Assembly: GCA_021604825.1 (NCBI GenBank)
Contig: BQJS01000084.1
Coordinates: 1 to 19,296, forward strand
DNA from: Phycisphaerae bacterium
GTDB lineage: Bacteria; Planctomycetota; Phycisphaerae; UBA1845
Reading direction: 5' to 3'
Length of the DNA: 19,296 nucleotides
Shown: positions 8,094-15,717 of the stretch, in pieces
How positions within the stretch are numbered: the stretch's first letter is position 1
Layout of the letters: each line of letters starts with the position of its first letter
Position numbers and translations under genes: made by a program
The notes under the pieces: model-generated
Databases searched by the model: none
Told to the model about the DNA's origin: nothing
What the model saw: only the letters and a program-made list of their open reading frames with translations

Positions 8094-9110
8094 GTGCGAA
8101 CCACCATCACCGAACAAATCCGCCGCGTGCAGAACGGCGAGCATCTAACCCGCGAAGAAACCCGCGAGACGTTCGCGTCCATGATGGCCGGCGCGCTCGA
8201 ACCGCAATGGACGGCGGCATTGATCTGCGCGCTCAAGACCAAGGGCGAGCATGTCGACGAACTCGTCGGTGCGGCTGAGGCAATGCGACATGCCGCAAAG
8301 CGTGTCCGGTGCGATCGCCCTTGCATCGATACTTGCGGTACTGGCGGTGATGGCATCAGCACATTCAACGTTTCGACGACGGCGGCGATCATAGCGGCTG
8401 CCGGCGGTGCGGTAGTGGCTAAGCACGGCAATCGCACCAACACGCGGGTGAGCGGTAGCAGCGAAGTGCTCAACGAATTGGGCGTCAATCTCGAAGCCGA
8501 CATCCCCGTGCTGGAACGTTGCCTTGATCGCTGCAACCTGGCGTTCATGCACGCCCCGCACTTGCACCCGGCGATGGTCCATGCCGTTCCCGTCCGCAAA
8601 GCGATCGCGGCCCGCACCATGTTCAATCTGCTCGGACCGCTGGCCAACCCGGCTGGCACTGAATTTCAAATCCTCGGCGTCAGTCGCCACGAACACCTCG
8701 AACTGATGGCCAGCGCCCTCAACAAACTCGGCGCGAAACGCGTTTGGGTGGTACACGGTGAAGACGGTCTCTGCGACCTGACGATTACTGGCAAGACGCA
8801 CATCTGCGAATTGCGTGACGGCGCGGTCAAAATGCACACGGTTCAGCCGAAAGATGTCGGATTGACTGTCGCACCGCTCGAAGAGTTAATCGTTGGATCA
8901 CCATCTGAAAGCGCAGCGTGCGTTCGCGCGATCCTAAACAAAGAGCACGGCCCCAAGCGCGACCACGCGGTCCTCAATGCAGCCGCAGCCCTGACCGTTT
9001 ACGGTGTCACGGAGACCTTGAGCGAAGGCGTACAGTTGGCGATCCAGATGATCGATTCCGGCAAGGCGCAGGAAAAACTTGCCCAAGTCGCCAAGGAAAG
9101 CCACACGTAG
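8094..9110 (+). CDS. trpD: Anthranilate phosphoribosyltransferase
   Basis: 338 residues from GTG, with AGGA at 8079-8082. TrpD joins anthranilate to PRPP in tryptophan synthesis. Family motifs are CGTGGD (81-86, PRPP/diphosphate loop), FNVST (91-95), KHGNR (110-114) and RTMFNLLGPLANP (174-186). Two normally conserved places differ. The loop after KHGNR is TNTRVSGSSE instead of the usual S-SSKSGSAD. The metal-site pair normally read as GLDE is GLCD (C227, D228). The rest of the fold is intact and the length normal, so the gene is probably functional. It stands alone, without other trp genes in view. Its TAG stop is the TAG of a GTAG-headed palindromic repeat, which begins inside the last codon. 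Confidence 0.93.
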   Translation: MRTTITEQIRRVQNGEHLTREETRETFASMMAGALEPQWTAALICALKTKGEHVDELVGAAEAMRHAAKRVRCDRPCIDTCGTGGDGISTFNVSTTAAIIAAAGGAVVAKHGNRTNTRVSGSSEVLNELGVNLEADIPVLERCLDRCNLAFMHAPHLHPAMVHAVPVRKAIAARTMFNLLGPLANPAGTEFQILGVSRHEHLELMASALNKLGAKRVWVVHGEDGLCDLTITGKTHICELRDGAVKMHTVQPKDVGLTVAPLEELIVGSPSESAACVRAILNKEHGPKRDHAVLNAAAALTVYGVTETLSEGVQLAIQMIDSGKAQEKLAQVAKESHT

Positions 9111-9207
9111 GGTGCGGCTCGCCGCACCTGTTACGCAAATACCCGCATCTGTTACGCAAATACCATCGACCCCAACGAATTAACAGGTGCGGCAAGCCGC
9201 ACCCTAC
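9107..9207. repeat. Inverted pair of GTAG-headed REP-like palindromes, 27-nt arms
   Basis: The arms at 9107-9133 and 9181-9207 are inverted copies matching at 26 of 27 positions. Each arm starts at its outer edge with GTAG and continues into a hairpin of GGTGCGG with CCGCACC, then CTGTTA. The spacer is 47 bases. The first arm contains the trpD stop codon (9108-9110). A GTAG head before a hairpin is the known layout of enterobacterial REP units; no RAYT transposase is in this window. Confidence 0.88.
9123..9164 (+). repeat. 21-bp tandem duplication inside the REP pair
   Basis: Units 9123-9143 and 9144-9164 match at 20 of 21 bases (core CTGTTACGCAAATACC). The first unit overlaps the inner end of the left arm, so the duplication appears to have copied the arm's tail into the spacer. 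Confidence 0.85.
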
Positions 9208-9287
9208 GCGCTACATCGGAATAACCAGCCGATCACCAAACCAGATGAAACTTGGCAGTCCTCCGCCAAGCCGTTTACGATGCCCGC

Positions 9288-12200
9288 ATGAATCTGAGCG
9301 AATGGATCAAGAGGCGCCTCTGGGCATTTTCGGTGGGCACGTTTGTCACCACGTTGGCGGTGCTGGCGTACGTTGCGGGTTGGTTTGTGCCGTTGTCGCG
9401 CTATCAACTTGATCAGGGGTTTCGCCACCTCAACCAGATCGATGCCGACCCGCGCATCGTACTGATCGACATAAACGACTACGCCCTGCGCAGCATCCAC
9501 CGTTGGCCCTGGCCCCGCCGCATGCAAGCCGACCTCGTCGGGATCCTTGAAGAATGCGGCGCGGAAACAATCCTGCTCGATATCGTCTACGCAGAACCTT
9601 CGCCCGGGCGCATCTCCGACCCGCGCCTCGAACCAGACTACGACACCGATTCGCTCGACGACGAAGTTCTGGGTGAAACCTCCATCGAAAACGCAATCTT
9701 CGACGATCGGGAACTCGCTACCGCGATCCGCAATGCCGGAAACGTCTACGTTGCACTATTCTTCGAATCGTCGCCCCCGTCATTTGACCCGCAACAACTT
9801 CGAAGCGACGCCCGCAATCTCTTGGACGACAACCCCAAGATCTCGAAGCTCGAATTCAGCCGCCGATTGAACTTGCCTGACAGCACCGATTCGGAATCCA
9901 GATTTGTGCAAGCCCGAATCGACCACGTGCTGCGGAGTCAATTCGATTTGGACCAACACGAAATCGCCGAACAACTGGGCATTACCGAGCGTGAAGTCGA
10001 GATTCATCTGAGCAGAATGAAACCGATCGCAGCCCAGTACCTTGTGCAGCAATTGCTGGCTGAAAACGCAGACGCCACGCTCACCGAAGCCTACGCAGCG
10101 ATCTTGCCAAACCACCCGCCGAACATTGCATCACGAGATCGCCACGACGTGTTTCGCGAATACACCCGGGCGCTTTCCAGGCGATACATTCGCAAGCATT
10201 GCTTGGACCAGGGTGCTCCATACGACGAAATTTTGCCCAACGGAATCGATCCAACGGTACCAGTTGCAGAAATTGCTGGTGCGGCGAAGCGGATTGGATT
10301 CGTCAACTTTAACAAAGACGACGACGGTATCCTTCGACATGTACCGGTGTTGACGCGGCTTGAAGGACGCGTGGTCAAACAGATCGCCTTTGCGCTGGCG
10401 GCTGACATTCTCGACATTGATCTGACGTCAATTCGAGCGGACAACGAGAACCGGCTCGTCATGACCGATCGGTCGAAGTCGAACGAATGGCGTTTGCCAC
10501 TCAACGAAAACGGCGAGATGTTGATCAACTGGCACATTGATCGTGCCGCCCCCTCCTGGGAAAAAAGCTTCACCCACATCCCCGTGTCGCGGGCGATGGA
10601 AATCGCAACGTGTCGGCGAACGATCCAGAGCAACAACGCCCTCTTGCGGACACGGTTGTTCCAAGCCGTCGAGCTGATGTATGAAGGCGCACCGTCGGCA
10701 TTGCTCGATCACGAAGCCCGCATCCGTCAATTGGCAATGCATGAAACGGCAATCGATCTGGCGAACGCCGAATCACGCGCGGGCCTCAAGGAACTTCGCG
10801 ATCAACTGCTCAAGGATATCGAGTCCACCGAAAAGCTGGCCCTCTCCAATATCGCCCGCGCGTTTCAGGAAAGCAGCAACCTGGAACCAGAAGACGATGA
10901 AGAAAGAATCCTTTTCGAACGCATCGCCGACCTGCAAGGGCAACTGATCGAAGGCCCATTCACCAAGGAACTCCATGCAGGCAACGCTCGCCTGCAGGCG
11001 CGGGCCGATGAATTGCTCGGCGAACTGCGCAAGAAACTCGACGGCAAGTTCTGCTTCGTTGGACACACTGCGTCAGCCCAAGCGGATATGGTTAACTCGC
11101 CCGTGTTTGAAAACATGCCGGGTGTGATGGCCCACGCCAACCTCGTCAACACGCTCCTGCAAAATCGCATCCCCACCGTCGCGCCGTCGTACGTTCCGAT
11201 TCTGTTGATCATCATCGTGGGCGCGATTATCACCCTGCTCACAGCCAGCAAGGGGCCATGGTTTGCGTTCGCGTCGCTGCTCTTGCTCATCGCGCCGATG
11301 CTTGGGCTATCGTGCTACTTGACTTGGAAATTCGGGTTCTTCGTTGCGACGATTGTACCGGCTGCCACGACGTTCGTTGCGTGGGCGATGATCACGTTGT
11401 ATCGCCAATCGACCGAAGAACGCCAGCGGCGTTCGTTCTCTCGCGCCCTCGCCCGCAACACGTCGCCCGCCATCGCCGCGTCGATCACCAAGCACATGGA
11501 CAAGCTCGATCTGTCCCCGCAGCCCGCCGACGTCACCTGTTACTTCAGCGACCTGCAAGGCTTCACGTCGATCAGCGAGCGCCTCGACGCCAACCAGACG
11601 AAAACAATCCTCAACCGATACCTCGGTGCGATGGGTGAAGTGCTCGTCGAGAACCGGGCGTTTAACAAATTCATGGGCGACGGAATCTTCGCGTTCTTCA
11701 ATTCACCGCTTTGGCCCGTTGACGATCACATTATTGTCGGGTGCGAGTCGGCGCTGGAGACGGCTGAGAAACTCAACGAACTCAAAGAGACCACCGACGC
11801 CGAATACGCGGATGAGTTTCGCGACCTGTGGATGCGGGTCGGCGTACACACTGGTCCGGTGTACGTGGGATACTTCGGAAGCGAGAACCAAACCGACTAT
11901 ACGTGCATCGGCGACACGGTGAATCTCGCAGCCCGACTCGAAGGTGCCAACAAGGCGTTCGGCACGCAGATCATGGTTTCCGACCTTTGCAAGAATCACG
12001 CGGGCGATCGATATCACTACCGCCACCTCGCTGCACTTCAGGTCAAGGGGAAAGCGGAGGCTGTCCAGGTTTATGAATTGCTGGGGCGAAAAGGCGAAGT
12101 CGATGATAATGCGCTCGAATATGCGAGCGCGTTTGGCCAAGGCGTCGCGGCGTTTCAGAAGCGCGACTGGGCAGGGTCAAAACACCATTTTCAGCACTGC

Positions 12201-12323
12201 CAACAGCATCGAGCGAACGACCCAGCCATCGAACTCTACCACCATGAAATTGAGCAACTCGAACTCAATCCGCCACCTGAAGGCGAATCGTGGAACATGG
12301 CCATCACCATGACCACGAAGTAG
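9288..12323 (+). CDS. CHASE2-domain class III adenylyl cyclase
   Basis: 1011 residues from ATG 9288; a TTG at 9252 in frame is less likely, though neither start has a strong ribosome site. A membrane helix (about 13-34) leads into an extracytoplasmic CHASE2 domain: DPRIVLIDINDYAL (54-67), WPWPR (73-77), ILLDIVYAE (95-103), RIGFVNFNKDDDGILR (335-350) and DGKFCFVGHTASAQAD (585-600). Two helical insertions (about 165-310 and 436-583) make the sensor unusually long. Three membrane helices (about 635-705) precede the cyclase domain, where D755 and D798 bind metal, K794 and T872 define ATP selection (the Thr form, class IIIb), and N879 and R883 stabilise the transition state. The C-terminal 70 residues resemble TPR helices. 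It makes cAMP in response to an unknown envelope signal. A terminator follows. Confidence 0.93.
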   Translation: MNLSEWIKRRLWAFSVGTFVTTLAVLAYVAGWFVPLSRYQLDQGFRHLNQIDADPRIVLIDINDYALRSIHRWPWPRRMQADLVGILEECGAETILLDIVYAEPSPGRISDPRLEPDYDTDSLDDEVLGETSIENAIFDDRELATAIRNAGNVYVALFFESSPPSFDPQQLRSDARNLLDDNPKISKLEFSRRLNLPDSTDSESRFVQARIDHVLRSQFDLDQHEIAEQLGITEREVEIHLSRMKPIAAQYLVQQLLAENADATLTEAYAAILPNHPPNIASRDRHDVFREYTRALSRRYIRKHCLDQGAPYDEILPNGIDPTVPVAEIAGAAKRIGFVNFNKDDDGILRHVPVLTRLEGRVVKQIAFALAADILDIDLTSIRADNENRLVMTDRSKSNEWRLPLNENGEMLINWHIDRAAPSWEKSFTHIPVSRAMEIATCRRTIQSNNALLRTRLFQAVELMYEGAPSALLDHEARIRQLAMHETAIDLANAESRAGLKELRDQLLKDIESTEKLALSNIARAFQESSNLEPEDDEERILFERIADLQGQLIEGPFTKELHAGNARLQARADELLGELRKKLDGKFCFVGHTASAQADMVNSPVFENMPGVMAHANLVNTLLQNRIPTVAPSYVPILLIIIVGAIITLLTASKGPWFAFASLLLLIAPMLGLSCYLTWKFGFFVATIVPAATTFVAWAMITLYRQSTEERQRRSFSRALARNTSPAIAASITKHMDKLDLSPQPADVTCYFSDLQGFTSISERLDANQTKTILNRYLGAMGEVLVENRAFNKFMGDGIFAFFNSPLWPVDDHIIVGCESALETAEKLNELKETTDAEYADEFRDLWMRVGVHTGPVYVGYFGSENQTDYTCIGDTVNLAARLEGANKAFGTQIMVSDLCKNHAGDRYHYRHLAALQVKGKAEAVQVYELLGRKGEVDDNALEYASAFGQGVAAFQKRDWAGSKHHFQHCQQHRANDPAIELYHHEIEQLELNPPPEGESWNMAITMTTK

Positions 12324-12360
12324 TCGCAGATTCAAAATCCAACGTACAAGTACCAAAGCG

Positions 12361-12390
12361 CCGCCGCGCAGATCGCGCGCCGGTTTTGTT
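12361..12390 (+). terminator. Rho-independent terminator after the cyclase gene
   Basis: Starting 38 bases after the stop, a GC-rich hairpin (12361-12383: CCG, C mismatch, CGCGC, loop AGATC, GCGCG, C mismatch, CGG) is followed directly by TTTTGTT. It separates the cyclase transcript from the phosphatase gene. Confidence 0.6.
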
Positions 12391-12399
12391 CAAGTTCAA

Positions 12400-12452
12400 T
12401 TGACAATCCTCCGACATACAGTTGGTTTTCACTGTTTGGCAGTTGGTTTTCA
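12400..12452 (+). promoter_or_regulatory. Candidate promoter/operator: TTGACA plus two 13-bp direct repeats
   Basis: A perfect -35-like TTGACA (12400-12405) follows the cyclase terminator. The -10 region downstream is poor, and instead two exact copies of CAGTTGGTTTTCA lie at 12419-12431 and 12440-12452, with starts 21 bases apart (two helical turns). Same-face repeats overlapping a weak -10 suggest a binding site for a regulator of the phosphatase gene. The repeats are certain; the role is inference. Confidence 0.4.
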
Positions 12453-12473
12453 ATGTGCAGGCACACATTCGAC

Positions 12474-12480
12474 GGAGGAA
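12474..12480 (+). promoter_or_regulatory. Ribosome binding site fixing the phosphatase start
   Basis: GGAGGAA lies nine bases before GTG 12490. It excludes the in-frame TTG at 12400, which lies within the candidate -35 box. Confidence 0.75.
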
Positions 12481-12489
12481 AGAAGCAAC

Positions 12490-13452
12490 GTGGTTCAATC
12501 ACAACCCCAATCATTCACGATGACGGCCCTCCCGTTGATTGAACGGCGAACCGCTCCCAATGTCGCAGCCCCATCGCCCACACCATTTCGACCAAACGAA
12601 TCACCCAAAAACACAATCGCGTACTTGGCGCTGATCACCGAATTGCAGAACAAGATGACGAAGCTGTTGTGTGAACGCGACGCACTCCTCGGTACCGTTC
12701 AGACGTTGGAGCACGGCGTCAAGGAAGCCGCCCGCATTCAGCAGGATTCAATGTCGCTGCTTCCCACGCTCGATGACACGATACTCGACCTTCTCTATCA
12801 ACCACTCGATGGCGTCAGTGGTGATGCTTTTGATGTTCAAGACTTGGGCGATGGCAAGGTCGGCATCGGTTTGATCGACGCGTCCGACCATGGTGTGCCA
12901 GCCGCCATCTTGACATCGAGTTTGCTGACGGCGCTACGCATCGGACAAAAAGAGTTGGCCGACGACACGACGAAAGATTCAAGCGATGTTTTATGCGCCA
13001 TCCAGACGCAATTGGCGGGCATGGATTTGTCGCAGTGCGAGTTCGCGGCTGGTCTGCACGCCGTTTACGACGCCAACACGCGAACGCTGAGTTTTGCAAG
13101 GGCGGGCGTGCCCTACCCAATTCGCATCTCAGCGGATGGCACCGTCACCGCGCTTGTGTCAGATGGGCCCATCATGGGAGCGATTGAAAACGCTTGCTTC
13201 GAGACAAAGAGCGTGGATCTCAATCCGGGCGACACCGTCTTGTTCGCGACGGACGGCTTGGAAGCACTGCTCGCTACCGATGGCGTGGACTCGGATTCTC
13301 CCGAACATGCCCTATCGACTTGGTTCAAGAACAACAGCGATACACCCATCGCGACCCTAATGAGCACCCTTCGCAAGCGCCTTCGCGAAACTTCGCGCAA
13401 CGCATGGCACGCCGACGACGTCACCGCAATTTCACTTCACGTTCCGGGTTGA
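12490..13452 (+). CDS. SpoIIE/RsbU-type PP2C serine/threonine phosphatase
   Basis: 320 residues from GTG 12490. The first 40 residues are low complexity and Pro/Ser rich; a coiled-coil helix (about 45-82) leads to ARIQQDSMSLLP, the usual entry to RsbU-like phosphatase domains. Catalytic PP2C features follow: VSGDAFDV (109-116) and GLIDASDHG (127-135, where the family usually has SGHG), both with metal-binding aspartates, then ARAGVPYP (203-210), PGDTVLFATDGLEA (246-259) and ADDVTAI (308-314). There is no membrane segment and no sensor domain, so input probably comes through the coiled coil or a partner. Family members dephosphorylate anti-sigma-factor antagonists or other STAS proteins; no such substrate gene is in the window. 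It directly follows a cyclase with its own terminator, suggesting related but separately controlled signalling. Confidence 0.9.
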   Translation: MVQSQPQSFTMTALPLIERRTAPNVAAPSPTPFRPNESPKNTIAYLALITELQNKMTKLLCERDALLGTVQTLEHGVKEAARIQQDSMSLLPTLDDTILDLLYQPLDGVSGDAFDVQDLGDGKVGIGLIDASDHGVPAAILTSSLLTALRIGQKELADDTTKDSSDVLCAIQTQLAGMDLSQCEFAAGLHAVYDANTRTLSFARAGVPYPIRISADGTVTALVSDGPIMGAIENACFETKSVDLNPGDTVLFATDGLEALLATDGVDSDSPEHALSTWFKNNSDTPIATLMSTLRKRLRETSRNAWHADDVTAISLHVPG

Positions 13453-13476
13453 CAATACAAATTTTTGTGCGATCAT
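13449..13476 (+). promoter_or_regulatory. Candidate promoter of the PEP-CTERM gene, overlapping the phosphatase stop
   Basis: TTGACA (13449-13454) contains the TGA stop of the phosphatase gene. Sixteen bases later comes GATCAT (13471-13476, four of six to consensus), preceded by TG one base upstream as in extended -10 elements. The leader to ATG 13533 would be about 50 bases. Confidence 0.35.
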
Positions 13477-13521
13477 CCCGCGCATCTGGGCTGTCGTTGT
13501 TATTGTTCATTACTAAACTGC

Positions 13522-13528
13522 AAGGGGA
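13522..13528 (+). promoter_or_regulatory. Ribosome binding site fixing the PEP-CTERM protein start
   Basis: AAGGGGA lies four bases before ATG 13533 and marks the start just ahead of a signal peptide. The same frame is open far upstream within the phosphatase gene, but that part is not coding. Confidence 0.75.
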
Positions 13529-13532
13529 AACG

Positions 13533-14195
13533 ATGAATCACAACGGTAATGGTGCGCGCACACTGATTGCATTAATCGTCGGATGCACTCTTCTGTCGGA
13601 AACGGTTCCTGCTTTTGCGAATTCAAACTATGTGTTGGATGACGGTAGCGGCGCATTCAATATCGGCCCCAGCCAATTCGATGCCCAGCTTCTTTGGGGC
13701 AACTACTTTGACGCGGTGCCCGGCGCGGAAACCATCACCGAGATTTCCGTATCCCTTTCCACCAGCGTTCCGGTCGGCGAACCCATCTCGATACTTTTAT
13801 TCGACGACCCGACCGACGACCTCGACCCTTCGGACGCCAACCTCCTCGCCCGAACCGACAGCATCACAACGACTCCCGAGTTCAACGAATTCTTCACGTT
13901 CGACATTGACGATACAGCGGTATCCGGCGGATTTTTCGTAGCCGTGATGATGGATGTGTTGCAAGGGCAGAATGTCGCCCACATGGACGACAGCACGAAC
14001 TCGGGCCGTTCGTGGCTGTTCTTCGACGGAATAATCAACCTCGATAATCTGGGCGGATCGCCGCTCTTCTACAATATGGCCAGCACACCTTTTAACGGCA
14101 CCTGGATGATCCGAGCGACGGGCGTTCCTGAGCCTTCCAGCCTGGCGATTATGCTCCTCGGACTGCATATTCTCCGTCGCCGCCGATCCAGCTAA
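13533..14195 (+). CDS. Secreted PEP-CTERM sorting-signal protein
   Basis: 220 residues. A signal peptide (hydrophobic core LIALIVGCTLL, likely cleavage after AFA at 29) is followed by an acidic, beta-rich body of about 165 residues with no recognised enzyme motif; patterns such as TITEISVSLST and NGTWMIRATG suggest a beta-sandwich of the kind common in PEP-CTERM proteins. The C-terminus has VPEP (198-201), a short hydrophobic segment LAIMLLGLHIL and RRRR (215-218), the standard tripartite signal that exosortase recognises. Such proteins are exported, cut and anchored or released at the cell surface, often with exopolysaccharide. No exosortase gene is in the window. The body function is unknown. 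Confidence 0.88.
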   Translation: MNHNGNGARTLIALIVGCTLLSETVPAFANSNYVLDDGSGAFNIGPSQFDAQLLWGNYFDAVPGAETITEISVSLSTSVPVGEPISILLFDDPTDDLDPSDANLLARTDSITTTPEFNEFFTFDIDDTAVSGGFFVAVMMDVLQGQNVAHMDDSTNSGRSWLFFDGIINLDNLGGSPLFYNMASTPFNGTWMIRATGVPEPSSLAIMLLGLHILRRRRSS

Positions 14196-14443
14196 TACTG
14201 GTGTTGCATTGAACGGCTGAAACCCGTAATAATCGCAGCATGACGACTGGCACCCACCCCAATCGGGAAGTCATCACCGGCCACGCGGAGGACGATGTCA
14301 ACCGCGGCGCCCAGCTTTCGTAAACAAACCTCGGTTCAGAACCGCAGTCGATCAAACAAAGTCGGCGCTTCAAGTCAGCCGACATATTGGTATAGAAATT
14401 TCAAAACTCGGGTGGGTTCAATCCGATCCTTCACGACATATGC

Positions 14444-14448
14444 AAGGA
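14444..14448 (+). promoter_or_regulatory. Ribosome binding site fixing the rocD start
   Basis: AAGGA lies eight bases before ATG 14457. This rejects the 54-codon upstream extension from 14295, which has no homology-like content. Confidence 0.75.
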
Positions 14449-14456
14449 TAGAGACC

Positions 14457-15698
14457 ATGACACAAGTACAGAATTCAAGCGCAGTATCCGGTGGATCGAA
14501 TCTTGGTAGCAACGACCACATGTCGCTGGTATCGCAGTTCAGCGCGAACAATTATGAACCGCTTCCCGTTGTCATCGCGCGCGGCGAGGGTTCTTGGGTT
14601 TGGGATGTTGAAGGCAACAAGTACCTCGATTGCCTGAGTGCATATTCCGCGCTGAACTTCGGCCACTCGCATTCGGGCATTCTTGACGCATTCATCGAAC
14701 AAGCCCGCAAGCTGACGCTAACGTCCCGCGCATTTCAGAACGATCAGTTCGGACCGTTCTGCGAAGAGATCACGAAATTCTCCGGCATGGACATGGTGCT
14801 TCCGATGAACACCGGCGCCGAAGCCGTCGAGACCGCGATCAAGACCGCCCGCAAGTGGGGCTACAAAGTCAAGGGAGTCGAGCAGGACAAAGCGCAGATC
14901 ATCTGCTGCACCGGAAACTTCCACGGTCGCACGACGACCGTCATCAGCTTTAGCGACGATCCGCAGACCAAAGATGGGTTTGGACCATTCACCCCGGGAT
15001 TCCCGCTTGTTGAATATGGTTCGATCGATGCGCTGCAAGCGGCGATCACGCCGAACACCGTCGGATTCCTGTTTGAACCGATTCAAGGCGAAGGCGGCGT
15101 GGTCGTACCACCGGACGGATTCCTCAAGCAGGTCCGCGAAATCTGCACGAAGAACAACATCCTGATGATCGACGACGAAGTGCAAACCGGCCTCGCTCGT
15201 ACAGGTCGACGCTTTGCGATCGATCATGAAGACGTCAAGCCCGACATCATCATCCTGGGCAAAGCCCTCGGTGGTGGCGTGATGCCAGTTTCGGCGATCG
15301 TGGGGTCGAAGGAAGTTCTGGGCGTGTTCAACCCCGGCGATCATGGCAGCACGTTTGGCGGAAACCCGCTGGCATGTGCCGTTGCCCGCAAAGCGCTGCA
15401 AACCCTGACGAGCGAAGACCTTGCCGGACAAGCAGACGCCAAAGGTCAGAGATTTCGCGAAAAACTTCGAGCCGCGAATTGTTCGAAGATCAAAGAAGTG
15501 CGCGGTAAGGGACTGCTCATCGGTATCGAAATGACGCCAGAGGCAGGTGCCGCGAAACCTTGGTGCAAAAAACTGATGGCTGACGGCATGCTTTGCAAAG
15601 ACACCGTTGAGAACGTCATGCGCATCGCCCCGCCACTGAACATCAGCGAAGCCGACCTGGATTGGGCGCTCGAGCGCGTGATCAACGTGCTGCGGTAA
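14457..15698 (+). CDS. rocD: Ornithine aminotransferase (ornithine--oxo-acid transaminase)
   Basis: 413 residues, class III PLP aminotransferase. It matches ornithine aminotransferases more closely than acetylornithine ones: NNYEPLPVVIARGEG (31-45), DCLSAYSALNFGH (58-70), KLTLTSRAFQND (85-96), PMNTGAEAVETAIKTARKWG (116-135) and HGSTFGGNPL (296-305). The PLP lysine is K269 in ILGKALGGG, with the IDDEVQTGLARTG block at 238-250. The enzyme interconverts ornithine plus 2-oxoglutarate with glutamate semialdehyde plus glutamate, linking arginine to proline and glutamate. The first 20 residues are a variable Ser/Asn/Gly-rich tail. The 261-base gap upstream has only a weak -10-like TATAGA at 14391. 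argF follows after a REP-like inverted repeat, on the same strand. An ArgD role cannot be excluded by sequence alone, but is less likely. Confidence 0.92.
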   Translation: MTQVQNSSAVSGGSNLGSNDHMSLVSQFSANNYEPLPVVIARGEGSWVWDVEGNKYLDCLSAYSALNFGHSHSGILDAFIEQARKLTLTSRAFQNDQFGPFCEEITKFSGMDMVLPMNTGAEAVETAIKTARKWGYKVKGVEQDKAQIICCTGNFHGRTTTVISFSDDPQTKDGFGPFTPGFPLVEYGSIDALQAAITPNTVGFLFEPIQGEGGVVVPPDGFLKQVREICTKNNILMIDDEVQTGLARTGRRFAIDHEDVKPDIIILGKALGGGVMPVSAIVGSKEVLGVFNPGDHGSTFGGNPLACAVARKALQTLTSEDLAGQADAKGQRFREKLRAANCSKIKEVRGKGLLIGIEMTPEAGAAKPWCKKLMADGMLCKDTVENVMRIAPPLNISEADLDWALERVINVLR

Positions 15699-15717
15699 TT
15701 GGGACAGATTCGCACTA

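Noticed and set aside
8145..8837. 230-codon minus-strand open frame across trpD
   Set aside because: A shadow of the strongly conserved trpD frame; no domain-like content.
13194..13532. Upstream extension of the PEP-CTERM frame
   Set aside because: It overlaps the phosphatase gene in another frame; the ribosome site and signal peptide place the start at 13533.
14240..14323. 27-codon mini-ORF upstream of rocD (MTTGTHPNREV...)
   Set aside because: No ribosome site, no Arg or ornithine codon run as in a leader peptide, and no terminator/antiterminator pair seen downstream.
14196..14456. Riboswitch or attenuator ahead of rocD
   Set aside because: I could not find a convincing conserved aptamer or a terminator hairpin with a T-run in this gap.
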